DNA of 45,190 nt from Rhodobacter sp. Lineage in GTDB: Bacteria > Pseudomonadota > Alphaproteobacteria > Rhodobacterales > Rhodobacteraceae. The DNA is taken from assembly GCA_030066215.1 (NCBI GenBank), contig JASJCA010000012.1:1-45190 (forward strand). Direction: 5' to 3'. A program made the translations under genes and the position numbers. How positions within the stretch are numbered: position 1 is the stretch's first letter; the number at the start of each line of letters is the position of its first letter. Shown piece after piece: positions 1-8,901 of this stretch. The notes beneath the pieces were generated by a model, which was not told the origin of the DNA, did no database searches, and worked only from the letters and a program-made list of their open reading frames with translations.

Positions 1-1343
1 CCCGCCACCGCCTCCACCTCGGCCACGATCCCGTCCACGACCTGAGTCAGCAAGGCCGCATCCTCGCACTCCGCCATCACCCGGATCAGGGGCTCGGTCC
101 CCGATTTCCGGATCAACAGCCGCCCGGTCCCGTTCAACTGCGCCTCTGCGTCCAAGATCGCCGATTTGACCGCCGCCATTTCCAACGGGGCCTGCCCGGC
201 CGAATAGCGCACGTTCTTCAAAAGCTGCGGAACCGGATCGAAACTGATCGCTAGTTCGGACGCAGGTTGCCCGGTCTCGACCATCGCCGCCAGAAACTGA
301 AGCCCCGCGATCAGCCCGTCGCCGGTGGTGGCGTAGTCGGTCATCACAATGTGCCCGGACTGCTCGCCACCCAGGTTCCACCCCCCGGCCCGCATCCGCT
401 CGACCACGTATCGGTCGCCCACCGGGGTCCGCTCCAGCCGGATTTGACGGCCTTGCAGATATCGCTCGAGCCCCAGGTTGGACATCACCGTCGCCACCAA
501 CGTGTTGCCCGCCAGGCGCTTGGCCTCGGCCCAACGGGCGGCAAACAACGCCATGATCTGGTCGCCATCGGCCACTTGGCCGCGCTCGTCGAGGATCATC
601 ACCCGGTCGGCGTCGCCATCGAGGCAAATGCCCACATCGGCGCCCTCGCGCCGGATCGTCTCGGCGGCCAGCCGGGTGTCGGTCGACCCGCAGCCGTCGT
701 TGATGTTGAAGCCGTCGGGTTCGACCCCGATTGGGATCACCTCGGCGCCAAGCTCCCAAAGCACTTCGGGGGCCGCCCGATACGCCGCCCCGTTGGCGCA
801 ATCGACCACCACCTTTAACCCGCTCAGCCGCCCGCGCCCCGGAAAAGTCGTCTTGGCGAACTCCATATAGCGGCCGCGGCCATCATCGATGCGCCGCGCG
901 CGGCCGATATTCTCCGGCGCGGCCGGCTGAATGTCGCCGGCCATCAGCACCTCGATCTCGGCTTCGGCCTCGTCCGACAGCTTGAAGCCGTCGGGCCCGA
1001 ACAGCTTGATCCCGTTGTCCTGATGCGGATTGTGGCTGGCCGAGATCATGATCCCGAGATCGGCGCGCATCGAATGGGTCAAGAGGCCCACCGCGGGCGT
1101 CGGTACCGGGCCCAACAGCAACACGTTCATGCCCGTCGATGTCAAGCCTGCCGTCAGTGCGTTTTCCAGCATGTATCCCGACAGCCGGGTGTCCTTGCCG
1201 ATCACCACCCGGTGCCGGTGACCGCCATCGCGCCGGAAAAACCGTCCTGCAGCCGCGCCCAGCCGCAGCGCCATCTCGGCGGTCATCGGATGTGTATTGG
1301 CGCGGCCCCGCACGCCGTCGGTTCCAAATAGCTTTCTCACCAT
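1..1343 (-). CDS. glmM: Phosphoglucosamine mutase, partial at window edge
   Basis: Interconverts glucosamine-6-phosphate and glucosamine-1-phosphate in the cytoplasm, on the path to UDP-GlcNAc for peptidoglycan and LPS. The minus-strand frame opens with [13 protein letters not shown], typical of GlmM. It carries the ISASHNPH active-site loop (phosphoserine about residue 103) and the metal-binding DGDADRV loop near base 610. About 447 codons lie in the window and the family is about 445-450 residues long, so only the last few C-terminal codons are missing. The ATG (1343-1341) overlaps the folP stop by one base (TGATG), which suggests translational coupling and one transcript. The gene has no entry of its own among simple closed reading frames because its stop lies outside the window. 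Identification is firm. Confidence 0.96.
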   Translation of the reverse strand, partial: MVRKLFGTDGVRGRANTHPMTAEMALRLGAAAGRFFRRDGGHRHRVVIGKDTRLSGYMLENALTAGLTSTGMNVLLLGPVPTPAVGLLTHSMRADLGIMISASHNPHQDNGIKLFGPDGFKLSDEAEAEIEVLMAGDIQPAAPENIGRARRIDDGRGRYMEFAKTTFPGRGRLSGLKVVVDCANGAAYRAAPEVLWELGAEVIPIGVEPDGFNINDGCGSTDTRLAAETIRREGADVGICLDGDADRVMILDERGQVADGDQIMALFAARWAEAKRLAGNTLVATVMSNLGLERYLQGRQIRLERTPVGDRYVVERMRAGGWNLGGEQSGHIVMTDYATTGDGLIAGLQFLAAMVETGQPASELAISFDPVPQLLKNVRYSAGQAPLEMAAVKSAILDAEAQLNGTGRLLIRKSGTEPLIRVMAECEDAALLTQVVDGIVAEVEAVA

Positions 1344-2353
1344 CACCAAGGTCCTCTGCCCGTCACGGCGCCTTGCAAAATCAGCGCCTGTTTTGTGGCC
1401 TCTATATCATGAACCCGCAGGATCTGCACGCCCTGGGCCACAGCGGCCAGCGCCACCGCGACCGAGCCGGGCATCCGGGCGGTCGGGTCGGGCGCACGCC
1501 CGAGCGTGCCGATGAAGCGCTTGCGCGAGGCGCCAAGCAGGATCGGGCAGCCGAGCCCGTGGAACAGGCCGAGGTTTCGCAAAAGCCGCAGGTTGTGGTC
1601 GAGCGACTTACCAAAGCCGATGCCGGGGTCGAGCACGATGCGTTCGCGGGCGATCCCGGCGGCGATGGCGGCGTCCCGGCGGGCGGCGAGCGCGTCGTAG
1701 ACGTCGAACAGCACATCGTCATAGCGCGGGTCCAGGTGCATGGTCTCCGGCGTGCCTTGCGCGTGCATCAGGCAGATCGGCACTTGGGCTTTGGCCGCCG
1801 TGGCGGCCATGGCCGGATCGTAGCACAGCGCCGAGACGTCGTTCAGCATGGTGGCCCCGGCCTGCAGCGCGGCGCGCGCCACTTTGGCCTTGCGGGTGTC
1901 GATCGACACTGGCGGGCCTAGGCCGGCGATGGCCGAGACCACCGGCGCGGTGCGGGCGATCTCGTCGTCGGGGTCGATTGGCTCAGCACCCGGGCGGGTG
2001 GACTCCCCGCCGATGTCGAGCATGTCGGCGCCGGCCTCGGCCATACAGCGGGCGTGGTCCATGGCGGCGGCAGTGTTGGGATGGGCGCCGCCGTCAGAGA
2101 AGCTGTCGGGCGTGACGTTCAGAACGCCCATCAGCCGCGGCCGGTCGAGCGTGAGCCCGGCGACCGGGGCACGCGCGGCGGTTAGGGAGGCGAGGATGTC
2201 GCCCGGGATCTCTGCCGCCTTGATCAACTCGCCCGGGCCAGAGCGGGTCAGACGCTCGACCCTGTCGAACCAAGCCCAGCTACCGGCTAGCGGCAGCGCA
2301 TCCGCTGGGCGCGCGGCGTCGAGCATCGGGATCGGGCGGAAGTATGTCGTCAT
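1343..2353 (-). CDS. folP: Dihydropteroate synthase
   Basis: Condenses p-aminobenzoate with dihydropterin pyrophosphate to give dihydropteroate, the sulfonamide-sensitive step of folate synthesis. Seen: the pterin-binding signatures [14 protein letters not shown] and [11 protein letters not shown], then LDPGIGFGK and GASRKRFIG toward the C-terminus. The start was set at the ATG giving MTTYFRPI (336 residues). The frame stays open 44 codons further upstream, but that extension runs into the hairpin of the zapA-folP gap. The roughly 90 residues before the catalytic barrel are longer than in E. coli FolP, and I recall this extension from Rhodobacterales homologues. The stop overlaps the glmM start by one base. 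No folB lies next to it. Confidence 0.95.
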   Translation of the reverse strand: MTTYFRPIPMLDAARPADALPLAGSWAWFDRVERLTRSGPGELIKAAEIPGDILASLTAARAPVAGLTLDRPRLMGVLNVTPDSFSDGGAHPNTAAAMDHARCMAEAGADMLDIGGESTRPGAEPIDPDDEIARTAPVVSAIAGLGPPVSIDTRKAKVARAALQAGATMLNDVSALCYDPAMAATAAKAQVPICLMHAQGTPETMHLDPRYDDVLFDVYDALAARRDAAIAAGIARERIVLDPGIGFGKSLDHNLRLLRNLGLFHGLGCPILLGASRKRFIGTLGRAPDPTARMPGSVAVALAAVAQGVQILRVHDIEATKQALILQGAVTGRGPW

Positions 2354-2466
2354 CGCCGCGGTGTCCGCGATCCGGCCGGAATTGGCAAGCGGGCGGCCAA
2401 TACGGCGAAGATCGGCAGTTCGCCGTTTCGCCTCTGGGAAGCGGCGATTTGCTGGAAGCTGACGGC

Positions 2467-2518
2467 AAAAAGCGCACCCGGGCACGGAATCAAGGGGCGC
2501 AGCCCCGCCGTGCCCGGG
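2467..2518 (-). terminator. Isolated family A hairpin followed by a T-tract
   Basis: Bases 2477-2518 form a strong compound hairpin (outer arms CCCGGGCACGG/CCGTGCCCGGG, inner GGGGCGCAGCCCC). It matches the first hairpin of the 173-bp repeats elsewhere in the window, but the rest of the element is absent. Read on the minus strand, the hairpin lies 48 bp after the zapA stop and is followed, after a 5-base spacer, by five Ts (2471-2467). It could therefore act as an intrinsic terminator or attenuator between zapA and folP. The hairpin is plain; the terminator role is inferred. Confidence 0.6.
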
Positions 2519-2565
2519 AGTCCAGTCCGAATTCTCACTGCCGGGGCAATCGCGCCAGGGGCCGT

Positions 2566-2958
2566 CTAGCCGACCTTTTCCTCGACCGTTGCCGCCATCG
2601 CTTCGGCCCGGGCCGCCAGCTCGGCCAGGGTGTCGGTCACGGCCTCCGGGATCACCGCGACCTCGACGCGCTCGGGCTCAGGCGCAGGCGCGCCGCGCAG
2701 GCGCTCGGCCTCGTCCTCGGCTACGCCTGCCCGCGATTCTGCAGCCCGCAGCTGATCCTCCAACCCGGCCGTTTTGTCGGCCAGCATCAGCCCCGCCATC
2801 AACAACAACCGCGATTCCGGCAAATGCGCGCCCTGCCCCGCCAGGGCCGACGCCTCGGCGTCCAGCATACCGGCCGCCGCCTGCAGATATTGTTCTTCGC
2901 CCGCCTGGCAGGCCACCACGTAGTCGCGCCCACCCACCTTGATCGTCACCTCAGGCAT
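2566..2958 (-). CDS. zapA: ZapA-family cell division protein
   Basis: Small FtsZ-associated protein that bundles FtsZ filaments at the division ring. The 130-residue product begins MPEVTIKVGGRDYVVAC, the N-terminal strand pattern of ZapA. It continues with the helical stretch around LPESRLLLMAGLMLADK and a C-terminal coiled-coil segment (about residues 60-85). The C-terminus is Ala/Glu-rich and longer than in E. coli ZapA. Its start overlaps the stop of the upstream coiled-coil gene by 8 bp (2951-2958), so the two are probably co-translated and may work together at the septum. It is followed by the hairpin at 2477-2518. Confidence 0.88.
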   Translation of the reverse strand: MPEVTIKVGGRDYVVACQAGEEQYLQAAAGMLDAEASALAGQGAHLPESRLLLMAGLMLADKTAGLEDQLRAAESRAGVAEDEAERLRGAPAPEPERVEVAVIPEAVTDTLAELAARAEAMAATVEEKVG

Positions 2959-3439
2959 CGCGCGCCTCCCCCAAGAGCGGCTTCAGCTCGGACAAGATCG
3001 CGTCGAGCTCGGCCCGGTCGCCGTCGCGTAGCGCCCGCAGCCCCTCGAGTTCCGAGGTCATCGCCTGGTTGATCAGATGCGGCTCTGTCACGCCGCCGGC
3101 GGCTGCGTCGCGCAGACCCTGGACCGAAGACTGCAGATGTTGGTTGGCCTTGCGCAAGGCTGCGGCCTGGCTCGCCGCGTCACGGCGCCCGGCCTCGGCG
3201 GCTCCGAGCTTCTGCTCGAGATCGCCGACCTTGCCGTCGAGCTGCGTATGCAGCGCCTTGATCCGCTCTTCGAGCTGCGCATTGGCGGTCTTCTCGGCCT
3301 CCAGCGCGTCGCGCAGCGCCTGCACCTCGTCCGGGTCCACCTGCGGCTCTGCTGGCGCAGAGGCGATCTGGTCCACGCCTGCGCCAATCCTGTCGAGCGC
3401 GGCGGTGATCCGACGCTCCAATTCTGTGATATCCGTCAT
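2951..3439 (-). CDS. Coiled-coil protein of unknown function upstream of zapA
   Basis: A 162-residue protein that I do not recognise by family name. It is almost entirely predicted coiled coil: charged heptads run from about residue 40 to 110 (LRDALEAEKTANAQLEERIK, then LEQKLGAAEAGRRDAA), flanked by helical ends. There is no signal peptide or membrane segment, so it is probably cytoplasmic. It is the first gene of the zapA block and its last 8 bp overlap zapA. Small coiled-coil proteins such as ZapB partner ZapA in gammaproteobacteria. A ZapB-like role is a guess from the pairing and the coiled-coil content, not from sequence similarity. Confidence 0.8.
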   Translation of the reverse strand: MTDITELERRITAALDRIGAGVDQIASAPAEPQVDPDEVQALRDALEAEKTANAQLEERIKALHTQLDGKVGDLEQKLGAAEAGRRDAASQAAALRKANQHLQSSVQGLRDAAAGGVTEPHLINQAMTSELEGLRALRDGDRAELDAILSELKPLLGEARDA

Positions 3440-3585
3440 CCGGCTCTTCCCTCGTCCTACCCCGGGCCGATCTGACGCCCGCCCGTGGCCGTGGGCGAAT
3501 CAATCCACCCGCGGCCTGGGCCGGATATTACCGAAGTGCCCGTTGAATTGCGCCCCCTTTCCGGCCAACAGCTTACGGGGCGTGC

Positions 3586-3613
3586 TTGATCTTCCGCCTC
3601 ACCTTGTTATCAC
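3586..3613 (+). promoter_or_regulatory. Possible sigma-70 promoter for tkt
   Basis: TTGATC (3586-3591) is followed after 16 bases by TATCAC (3608-3613), about 37 bp before the tkt start, in the 211-bp gap between the divergent zapA block and tkt. Only a partial match to consensus; weak evidence. Confidence 0.22.
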
Positions 3614-3650
3614 GCCGCCCGAAACCCCTAGCCGATAAGGACCCGCGCCC

Positions 3651-5696
3651 GTGGACATCGCCGAATTGAAAGCCAAACACCCCGAGCATTGGATGCGCGC
3701 TGCGGCGATCCGCACATTGGCGATGGATGCCGTGGCCGCCGCCAATTCCGGCCATACCGGCATGCCGATGGGCATGGCGGACGTCGCGACTGTGCTATTC
3801 GAAAAGCATCTGAAATTCGATCCCGCCGCCCCCGACTGGCCCGACCGCGACCGGTTTCTGCTATCGGCCGGCCATGGCTCGATGCTGCTTTATGCATTGC
3901 TGCACCTGACCGGCTATGCCGACATGACGCTGGATCAAATCAAGGCGTTCCGGCAATGGGGTTCGAAAACCGCCGGCCACCCCGAATACGGCCACGCCAA
4001 GGGCATCGAGACCACCACCGGCCCGCTCGGCCAGGGGCTGGCGAATGCGGTGGGCTTCGCGCTGGCCGAAGAGGTGCTGCGCGCCCGTTACGGCAAGAAG
4101 GTCGTCGACCACCACACCTATGTCATCGCCGGCGACGGCTGCCTGATGGAGGGTGTCAGCCAAGAGGCGATCGGGCTCGCCGGCAAACAGCGGCTGTCGA
4201 AACTGATCGTGTTCTTCGACAATAACGACATCACCATCGACGGCGCCGTCGGCCTGGCCGACGTCACCGATCAGGCCAAGCGGTTCCGCGCCTCGGGCTG
4301 GGACGTGCAGGAGATCGACGGCCACGACCCCGAGGCCATCGACGCCGCGATCACCGCCGCCAAGGCCGCGCGCCGGCCCTCTATGATCGCCTGCAAAACC
4401 CATATCGGCCTCGGTCACGCCGCCCAGGACACCGCCAAGGCCCATGGCGCGTTGACCGATGCGGGCCAAATTGCCGATACCAAAGCGCTCTATGGCTGGG
4501 ACCACGACGCCTTCGTCGTCCCGCCAGCAATCAAATCGCAGTGGGAGGCGATGGGACAGCGCGGCGCGGATGAACATACCGCCTGGCAAGTGCGTTTCGC
4601 AGATCTCTCCGCCAATCGAGCGGCCCAATTCACCCGTGAACAGGCGGGCGAGGCGCCGAAACGGCTTTCGGCCACGATCAAGCGTTTCAAAAAGGAAATG
4701 TCGGAAGCCGCACCGAAACTCGCCACCCGCGCAGCCTCGGAAAAGGCGCTGAGCGTGATCAACCCGATCATGCCAGAGACTGTCGGCGGCTCCGCCGATC
4801 TGACCGGCTCGAACAACACCAAGACGCCGGATATGGGCGTGCACGATGCCTCGAACCGCAAGGGCCGCTATCTGCATTTTGGCATCCGCGAACACGGCAT
4901 GGCGGCGGCGTTGAACGGCATGGCGCTGCATGGCGGGGTGAAGCCCTATGGCGGCACCTTCATGGTCTTCACCGACTACGCCCGCGCCGCGATGCGGCTC
5001 TCGGCGCTGATGGGCATCGCGCCAACTTACGTCTACACCCACGATTCGATCGGGCTCGGCGAGGACGGTCCGACGCACCAGCCGGTCGAACACCTCGCCA
5101 TGCTGCGCGCCACGCCCAACATGCTGGTGATCCGCCCCGCCGATGCTGTCGAAACGGCCGAGGCCTGGGAGATCGCGCTGTCACAGACCACAACACCGAC
5201 GGTGCTGTCGCTGACGCGCCAGGGCCTGCCCACGGTACGCACCGAGCACAAGACCGCCAACCTGGTGTCGCGCGGCGCCTATGTCTTGGCCGACGCCGAA
5301 GGCAAGCGCCAGGCTATCCTGATCGCCACCGGATCCGAGGTCTCTGTGGCGCTCGCCGCGCGCGACGCCCTGCAGGCCGAAGGTATCGGCACCCGCGTGG
5401 TCTCGATGCCGTCGTGGGAGCTATTTGAGATGCAAGACGAAAGATACCGCCGCCGCGTGCTGCCCGGCGGGCCGGTGCGCGTGGCAATCGAGGCCGGCGT
5501 GCGGTTCGGCTGGGACCGCTGGCTTTTTGGCGAGCGCGGGCGGCGTGAGAAATCCGGCTTCATCGGCATGCACGGCTTTGGCGCCTCCGCCCCGGCGGCC
5601 GAACTGTTCCGGCAATTCGGCATCACGCCCGAGGCGACGGCTGCGAAGGTCAAAGACCTGATCGAAGGCCGCTGGCAACCGGATCCAAGGGTCTGA
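3651..5696 (+). CDS. tkt: Transketolase
   Basis: Thiamine-diphosphate enzyme that moves two-carbon ketol units between sugar phosphates in the pentose phosphate pathway and, in autotrophs, the Calvin cycle. Seen in its 681 residues: the substrate-site motif SGHTGMPMG (about 33-41), [15 protein letters not shown], the ThDP/metal motif [13 protein letters not shown], the proton-relay glutamate in FGIREHGM, and a C-terminal domain ending in the usual [13 protein letters not shown] helix. The start is a GTG with GATAAGGA upstream; the resulting N-terminus ([23 protein letters not shown]) is typical of alphaproteobacterial Tkt. gap follows about 1.8 kb downstream on the same strand. No gene of CO2 fixation is present in the window. 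Confidence 0.96.
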   Translation: MDIAELKAKHPEHWMRAAAIRTLAMDAVAAANSGHTGMPMGMADVATVLFEKHLKFDPAAPDWPDRDRFLLSAGHGSMLLYALLHLTGYADMTLDQIKAFRQWGSKTAGHPEYGHAKGIETTTGPLGQGLANAVGFALAEEVLRARYGKKVVDHHTYVIAGDGCLMEGVSQEAIGLAGKQRLSKLIVFFDNNDITIDGAVGLADVTDQAKRFRASGWDVQEIDGHDPEAIDAAITAAKAARRPSMIACKTHIGLGHAAQDTAKAHGALTDAGQIADTKALYGWDHDAFVVPPAIKSQWEAMGQRGADEHTAWQVRFADLSANRAAQFTREQAGEAPKRLSATIKRFKKEMSEAAPKLATRAASEKALSVINPIMPETVGGSADLTGSNNTKTPDMGVHDASNRKGRYLHFGIREHGMAAALNGMALHGGVKPYGGTFMVFTDYARAAMRLSALMGIAPTYVYTHDSIGLGEDGPTHQPVEHLAMLRATPNMLVIRPADAVETAEAWEIALSQTTTPTVLSLTRQGLPTVRTEHKTANLVSRGAYVLADAEGKRQAILIATGSEVSVALAARDALQAEGIGTRVVSMPSWELFEMQDERYRRRVLPGGPVRVAIEAGVRFGWDRWLFGERGRREKSGFIGMHGFGASAPAAELFRQFGITPEATAAKVKDLIEGRWQPDPRV

Positions 5697-5768
5697 CGCA
5701 GCGGCGGTCACAGCGCGTTTCCACATGGGCTAACGGCGGACCGTTCGAAAGGCCTTGCCCACCGAGCT

Positions 5769-6191
5769 TCAGAACAAGGTTCTGATTTCCTTGGAGAACG
5801 TACCCTTGACGTTGTCCATCTCGCCACCCGAGACATGGGCGTCGAGCGTGCCCATCACCGCCGCGATCGCCTGTGGGGCGTCGCCCAAGGGATCGGTGCC
5901 GAACGCCGCCTGCACTCGCTCGACAAAGCCATCGCGGCTGCGTTCGGTTACCGGGCATTTCGACGGGTTCCAGCCTTCGTAGTAGATCCCGCGGATCATG
6001 ATCGGCAACTGCGCGCCCAGCTGCGCCGCCTCGTCGACGCTCATATGGTCGCGCAGCACATGCAACACCTGCCTGAGCAGCCGATAGGCCCGCTGCTTGT
6101 GGTCCCAGCCGGTGCGCTCGTTCACGTCGTTGATCCAGATATTCGCCGCCTGCACCGACTCGTCGATAATCCTCAGACCCAAAGCGCTCAT
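5769..6191 (-). CDS. DUF2267 family protein
   Basis: A 140-residue protein with the DUF2267 pattern: NIWINDVNERTGW near the N-terminus, HKQRAYRLLRQVLHVLRDHMSVDEAAQLGAQLP split over two helices, and MIRGIYYEGWNPSK. The family consists of small, soluble helical proteins whose biochemical role is not established. The ATG at 6191 was chosen over an in-frame ATG seven codons upstream because GGGAGGAAACC precedes it directly. It converges on tkt across 72 bp and is divergent from the hibernation-factor gene at 6346. Confidence 0.85.
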   Translation of the reverse strand: MSALGLRIIDESVQAANIWINDVNERTGWDHKQRAYRLLRQVLHVLRDHMSVDEAAQLGAQLPIMIRGIYYEGWNPSKCPVTERSRDGFVERVQAAFGTDPLGDAPQAIAAVMGTLDAHVSGGEMDNVKGTFSKEIRTLF

Positions 6192-6345
6192 GGTTTCCTC
6201 CCGAATAGCCACCCGTTAGCCAGCCACACCACCAGCGTCCGCGCCTTGACGTGCATCAGACCGCCCTTAGCCTTTTTGACGCAGATCATGTCCCGGCTCC
6301 CACTGGCCAGCCAAACTCGGACTGCCCAACAAGAGGAACCCGGCC

Positions 6346-6897
6346 ATGCAAACCGACCCGCAAATCGTCTTCCGCGGCCTCGACGCGTCACCTGCACTGA
6401 CGCAAGTGATCCATGACAAGATCGCATTGCTGGAACGCTCGTTCGACCGCATCACCTCGTGCCGGGTCACAGTGGAAAAGCGCGACCGCCACGGCCGCAA
6501 GGGCCACCATTTCGACGTCGCCGTCGAGATGGAGGTTCCCGGCACCGTTATCGTCGTCAACCACAAGCCGGGCGACATGAACGCGCATGAGGACGTGAAC
6601 GTGGCGATCCGCGACAGCTTCAAGGCCGCACGGCGCCAGCTCGACGATTACGCGCGAAAAAAGGGCGGGGTGCACGTCAAGGCACATCCCGAAAAGCACC
6701 ACGGCCGGGTCGTGCGGCTCTTTCCCGACGAGGGCTATGGCTTTCTCAAGACCCCCGGCGGCACCGAAGTGTTCTTCGACCGCGCCAGCGTCGCCGGCGA
6801 CGGCTGGGACCGGCTGGATTTGGACAGCGACCTAGAATTCAGCCTGATGGATGGTGAAAAGGGCCCCTATGCGGCCAATCTCAGCCTGCGCGGCTGA
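6346..6897 (+). CDS. Ribosome hibernation factor (HPF/RaiA) fused to a cold-shock-like domain
   Basis: Residues 1-115 match the HPF/RaiA (sigma-54 modulation) domain, with ALTQVIHDKIALLERSFDRI, a central VEMEVPG strand and the basic C-terminal helix around RRQLDDYARKK. This domain binds the 30S decoding channel and silences ribosomes in stationary phase. Residues 119-183 form an OB-fold cold-shock-like domain: HGRVVRLFPDEGYGFLKT, an RNP1-like GYGFL (130-134), an RNP2-like EVFFDR (141-146) and a closing KGPYAANL. The usual C-terminal dimerisation domain of long HPF is absent and this domain takes its place. It stands alone, divergent from the DUF2267 gene, with a family A repeat starting 54 bp after its stop. 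Confidence 0.9.
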   Translation: MQTDPQIVFRGLDASPALTQVIHDKIALLERSFDRITSCRVTVEKRDRHGRKGHHFDVAVEMEVPGTVIVVNHKPGDMNAHEDVNVAIRDSFKAARRQLDDYARKKGGVHVKAHPEKHHGRVVRLFPDEGYGFLKTPGGTEVFFDRASVAGDGWDRLDLDSDLEFSLMDGEKGPYAANLSLRG

Positions 6898-6950
6898 GGC
6901 GGGCGCGGGGCACGGGGTCAACCGGAGCGAAGGCCTCAACCCTCAAGCCA

Positions 6951-7123
6951 GGGCACGGAATCAAGGGGCGCAGCCCCGCCGTGCCCATCGCCAACCCGCC
7001 CCGGAGGGGTGGCGATTGTTTGAGCTCCACGAACCGCGCAAGGCCCTACGGACTCGACGGCCACAAAGTGCACTCGTTCAAAAGTCGGCTCGCCACCCCG
7101 CGGGCCGGCGATGGGCCCGGCTC
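6951..7123 (+). repeat. Family A structured repeat, copy 1 (173 bp)
   Basis: Full-length copy in the 337-bp gap between the hibernation-factor gene and the small membrane-protein gene. In order it holds: hairpin 1 (GGGCACGG/CCGTGCCC with inner GGGGCGCAGCCCC), hairpin 2 (ATCGCC/GGCGAT with inner CCGCCCCGGAGGGG), a less conserved centre of about 75 bp, and hairpin 3 (CGCCACCCC/GGCCGGCG), closing with GGGCCCGGCTC. It aligns without gaps to the copies at 8985 and 38495. It starts 54 bp after the upstream stop, in sense orientation. Reading frames through it are spurious. Confidence 0.93.
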
Positions 7124-7234
7124 CTCGCTCAGGGAGCCAGGCCCTTCCCGCCCGCCCGGTTTCCATCCCGGGGCGACTTGCTCTAGGCTCCGCCGCAACC
7201 CTGCCGGTCCCCGGTGCCGCCACGAGCCCTGGCC

Positions 7235-7378
7235 ATGACCAACACCCTCGCCCTCTGGCTGGCCGCCCTGATCCTGGGCTTTCTGGCCCTCGACTATTTC
7301 GTGCTCGGCTGGGACGTCGTGATCTTTCTCGGACGCAAGCTGATGGAGCTGATCGAATACATCGCCTTCTGGCGATAA
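7235..7378 (+). CDS. Small single-pass membrane protein (47 aa)
   Basis: The reading frame [20 protein letters not shown]...EYIAFWR, 47 residues, ends in TAA at 7376-7378. Residues 5-24 form a strongly hydrophobic segment, followed by a short amphipathic helix ending in aromatic and basic residues, so it is probably an inner-membrane protein. It starts 103 bp before gap on the same strand. I recall small proteins of similar pattern upstream of gap in Rhodobacterales, but cannot check that here. It has no clear Shine-Dalgarno sequence. Function unknown; co-transcription with gap is likely because no terminator separates them. Confidence 0.72.
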   Translation: MTNTLALWLAALILGFLALDYFVLGWDVVIFLGRKLMELIEYIAFWR

Positions 7379-7481
7379 GCCGCACCCCGCCCCGGTTGAC
7401 CTCGGCCCCAAAAACCCATTCATGGCGGCTGACGCGCTTCCGGCCCAAAGGCGCCGACCCGAAGCAAATGGAGGAATTGAA

Positions 7482-8489
7482 ATGGCTGTCAAAGTCGCCA
7501 TCAACGGATTTGGCCGCATCGGCCGCAACGTTCTTCGCGCGATCATCGAATCGGGCCGGACGGATGTCGAAGTGGTCGCGATCAACGACCTCGGCTCCGT
7601 CGAGACCAACGCGCATCTGATGCGCTACGACAGCGTGCACGGCCGGTTCCCCGGCACCGTCACCACGACCGAGGACACGATCGACGTGGGCCGCGGGCCG
7701 ATCCGGGTCACCGCGATCCGCAACCCCGCCGACCTGCCCTGGTCGGACGTCGACATCGTCATGGAATGCACCGGCATCTTCAATTCCAAGGAAGCCTGCC
7801 AGGCGCATCTGGAAAACGGCTCCAAGCGCGTGCTGATTTCGGCCCCGGGCAAGAACGCCGACAACACCGTGGTCTACGGCGTCAACCACGACACGCTGGC
7901 CGCCGACCAACTGGTCGTCTCGAACGCCTCTTGCACCACCAACTGCCTGGCCCCCGCCGCCAAGGTGCTGAACGACAAGATCGGCATCGCCAAGGGCTTC
8001 ATGACCACGATCCACAGCTATACCGGCGACCAGCCGACGCTGGATACCATGCACAAGGACCTCTACCGCTCGCGCGCCGCCGCGATGTCGATGATCCCCA
8101 CCACCACCGGTGCCGCCCGCGCCGTGGGCCTGGTGCTGCCGGAACTCGCCGGCAAGCTCGACGGCGTCGCGATCCGGGTGCCGACGCCGAACGTCTCGGT
8201 CGTCGACCTGACCTTTGAAGCGTCCCGCGACACCTCGCCGGAAGAAATCAACGACGCCGTGCGCGAGGCTGCCGACGGCAACGGCCCGCTCAACGGCGTG
8301 CTCGGCTACACGGATGAAAAGCTGGTTTCGATGGACTTCAACCACGACCCGCACTCGTCGATCTTCCATACCGACCAGACCAAGGTGATGGAGGGCAAGA
8401 TGTGCCGGATCCTGACCTGGTACGACAACGAATGGGGCTTCTCAAACCGGATGAACGACACCGCGGTGGCGATGGGCAAGCTGATCTGA
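7482..8489 (+). CDS. gap: Type I glyceraldehyde-3-phosphate dehydrogenase
   Basis: Oxidises and phosphorylates glyceraldehyde-3-phosphate with NAD (or works in reverse in gluconeogenesis). The 335 residues include the Rossmann start [12 protein letters not shown], the catalytic motif [12 protein letters not shown] with Cys151, and the C-terminal [12 protein letters not shown]. The ATG at 7482 is preceded by GGAGGAATTGAA; an in-frame ATG 20 codons upstream gives a non-homologous extension. It follows the 47-residue membrane-protein gene and ends 22 bp before a strong terminator, so this short transcript is well bounded on its right side. Confidence 0.97.
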   Translation: MAVKVAINGFGRIGRNVLRAIIESGRTDVEVVAINDLGSVETNAHLMRYDSVHGRFPGTVTTTEDTIDVGRGPIRVTAIRNPADLPWSDVDIVMECTGIFNSKEACQAHLENGSKRVLISAPGKNADNTVVYGVNHDTLAADQLVVSNASCTTNCLAPAAKVLNDKIGIAKGFMTTIHSYTGDQPTLDTMHKDLYRSRAAAMSMIPTTTGAARAVGLVLPELAGKLDGVAIRVPTPNVSVVDLTFEASRDTSPEEINDAVREAADGNGPLNGVLGYTDEKLVSMDFNHDPHSSIFHTDQTKVMEGKMCRILTWYDNEWGFSNRMNDTAVAMGKLI

Positions 8490-8511
8490 CGCAGACCCGA
8501 AGTCCCGTTGC

Positions 8512-8541
8512 AAAAGGCGCCGCTCGCGGCGCCTTTTTTTT
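8512..8541 (+). terminator. Rho-independent terminator of gap
   Basis: Stem AAAAGGCGCCG / CGGCGCCTTTT around a CTCG loop (8523-8526), running into eight Ts. It lies 22 bp after the gap stop. This is a textbook intrinsic terminator, and because of the A-run it may also work on the opposite strand. Confidence 0.92.
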
Positions 8542-8610
8542 AATCGCCAGTGGAATAGGTGGCGCAGGTCGCTATGTAATTTTCGCAATGCCGCACTGCA
8601 GAATCTGTGC

Positions 8611-8627
8611 TTGTTTAGCGCTAACAA
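8611..8627. promoter_or_regulatory. Candidate LacI-type operator
   Basis: TTGTTTAGCGCTAACAA is an almost perfect dyad around the central TTAGCGCTAA. LacI-family repressors commonly bind even palindromes with a central CG of this kind. It lies 58 bp before the DUF1127-like start and after the gap terminator, so it could control that small gene. There is only one site and no regulator gene nearby. Confidence 0.35.
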
Positions 8628-8684
8628 CCGGCCCAGATGTGAGGCACCGGAAACGGTCAACCACACACATGAAGGACCGAAGCA

Positions 8685-8849
8685 ATGACCACTCTAATCA
8701 ACACCCTCCGCGAGGCCGCACGCAAACGCGCCGCCTACAACCGCACTGTCGCCGCGATCGAAGCAATGCCGCTCGACGTTGCGCTTGACCTCGACATCCA
8801 CCGCCCCGACGCCCACGACATCGCCCGCAAAGCCGTCTACGGCCACTAA
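8685..8849 (+). CDS. Short DUF1127-like protein (54 aa)
   Basis: The frame MTTLINTLREAARKRAAYNR...DIARKAVYGH is 54 residues long and ends in TAA at 8847. The layout resembles the DUF1127/YjiS group of alphaproteobacterial short proteins: a basic N-terminal helix, then an acidic stretch with LDVALDLDIHRPDAHDIARKAVYG. Related short proteins affect small-RNA turnover and phosphate or carbon balance in some alphaproteobacteria; nothing here proves that role. GAAGGA lies 8 bp before the ATG. The gene is a one-gene unit: operator-like dyad upstream, terminator downstream at 8902-8931. Confidence 0.7.
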   Translation: MTTLINTLREAARKRAAYNRTVAAIEAMPLDVALDLDIHRPDAHDIARKAVYGH

Positions 8850-8901
8850 GCGATGCCGCTGGAGGAGGACGCGCCGGACGGCGCATATCAACACGACGAG
8901 T

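Noticed and set aside
2354-2565. 6S RNA between zapA and folP
   Set aside because: A 6S RNA gene is often found after zapA, but no long closing stem with a central bubble could be drawn, and the gap is largely filled by the family A hairpin.
3861-5093. A 410-residue minus-strand reading frame
   Set aside because: Shadow of transketolase on the opposite strand.
6951-7123. CRISPR array or insertion sequence as the source of the repeats
   Set aside because: Copies are kilobases apart with no regular spacers, cas genes or transposase gene; no terminal inverted repeats of insertion-sequence type are seen.
6936-8369. A 477-residue minus-strand reading frame
   Set aside because: Antisense to gap and running through the family A repeat; translation rich in Gly, Arg, Val and His without homology.
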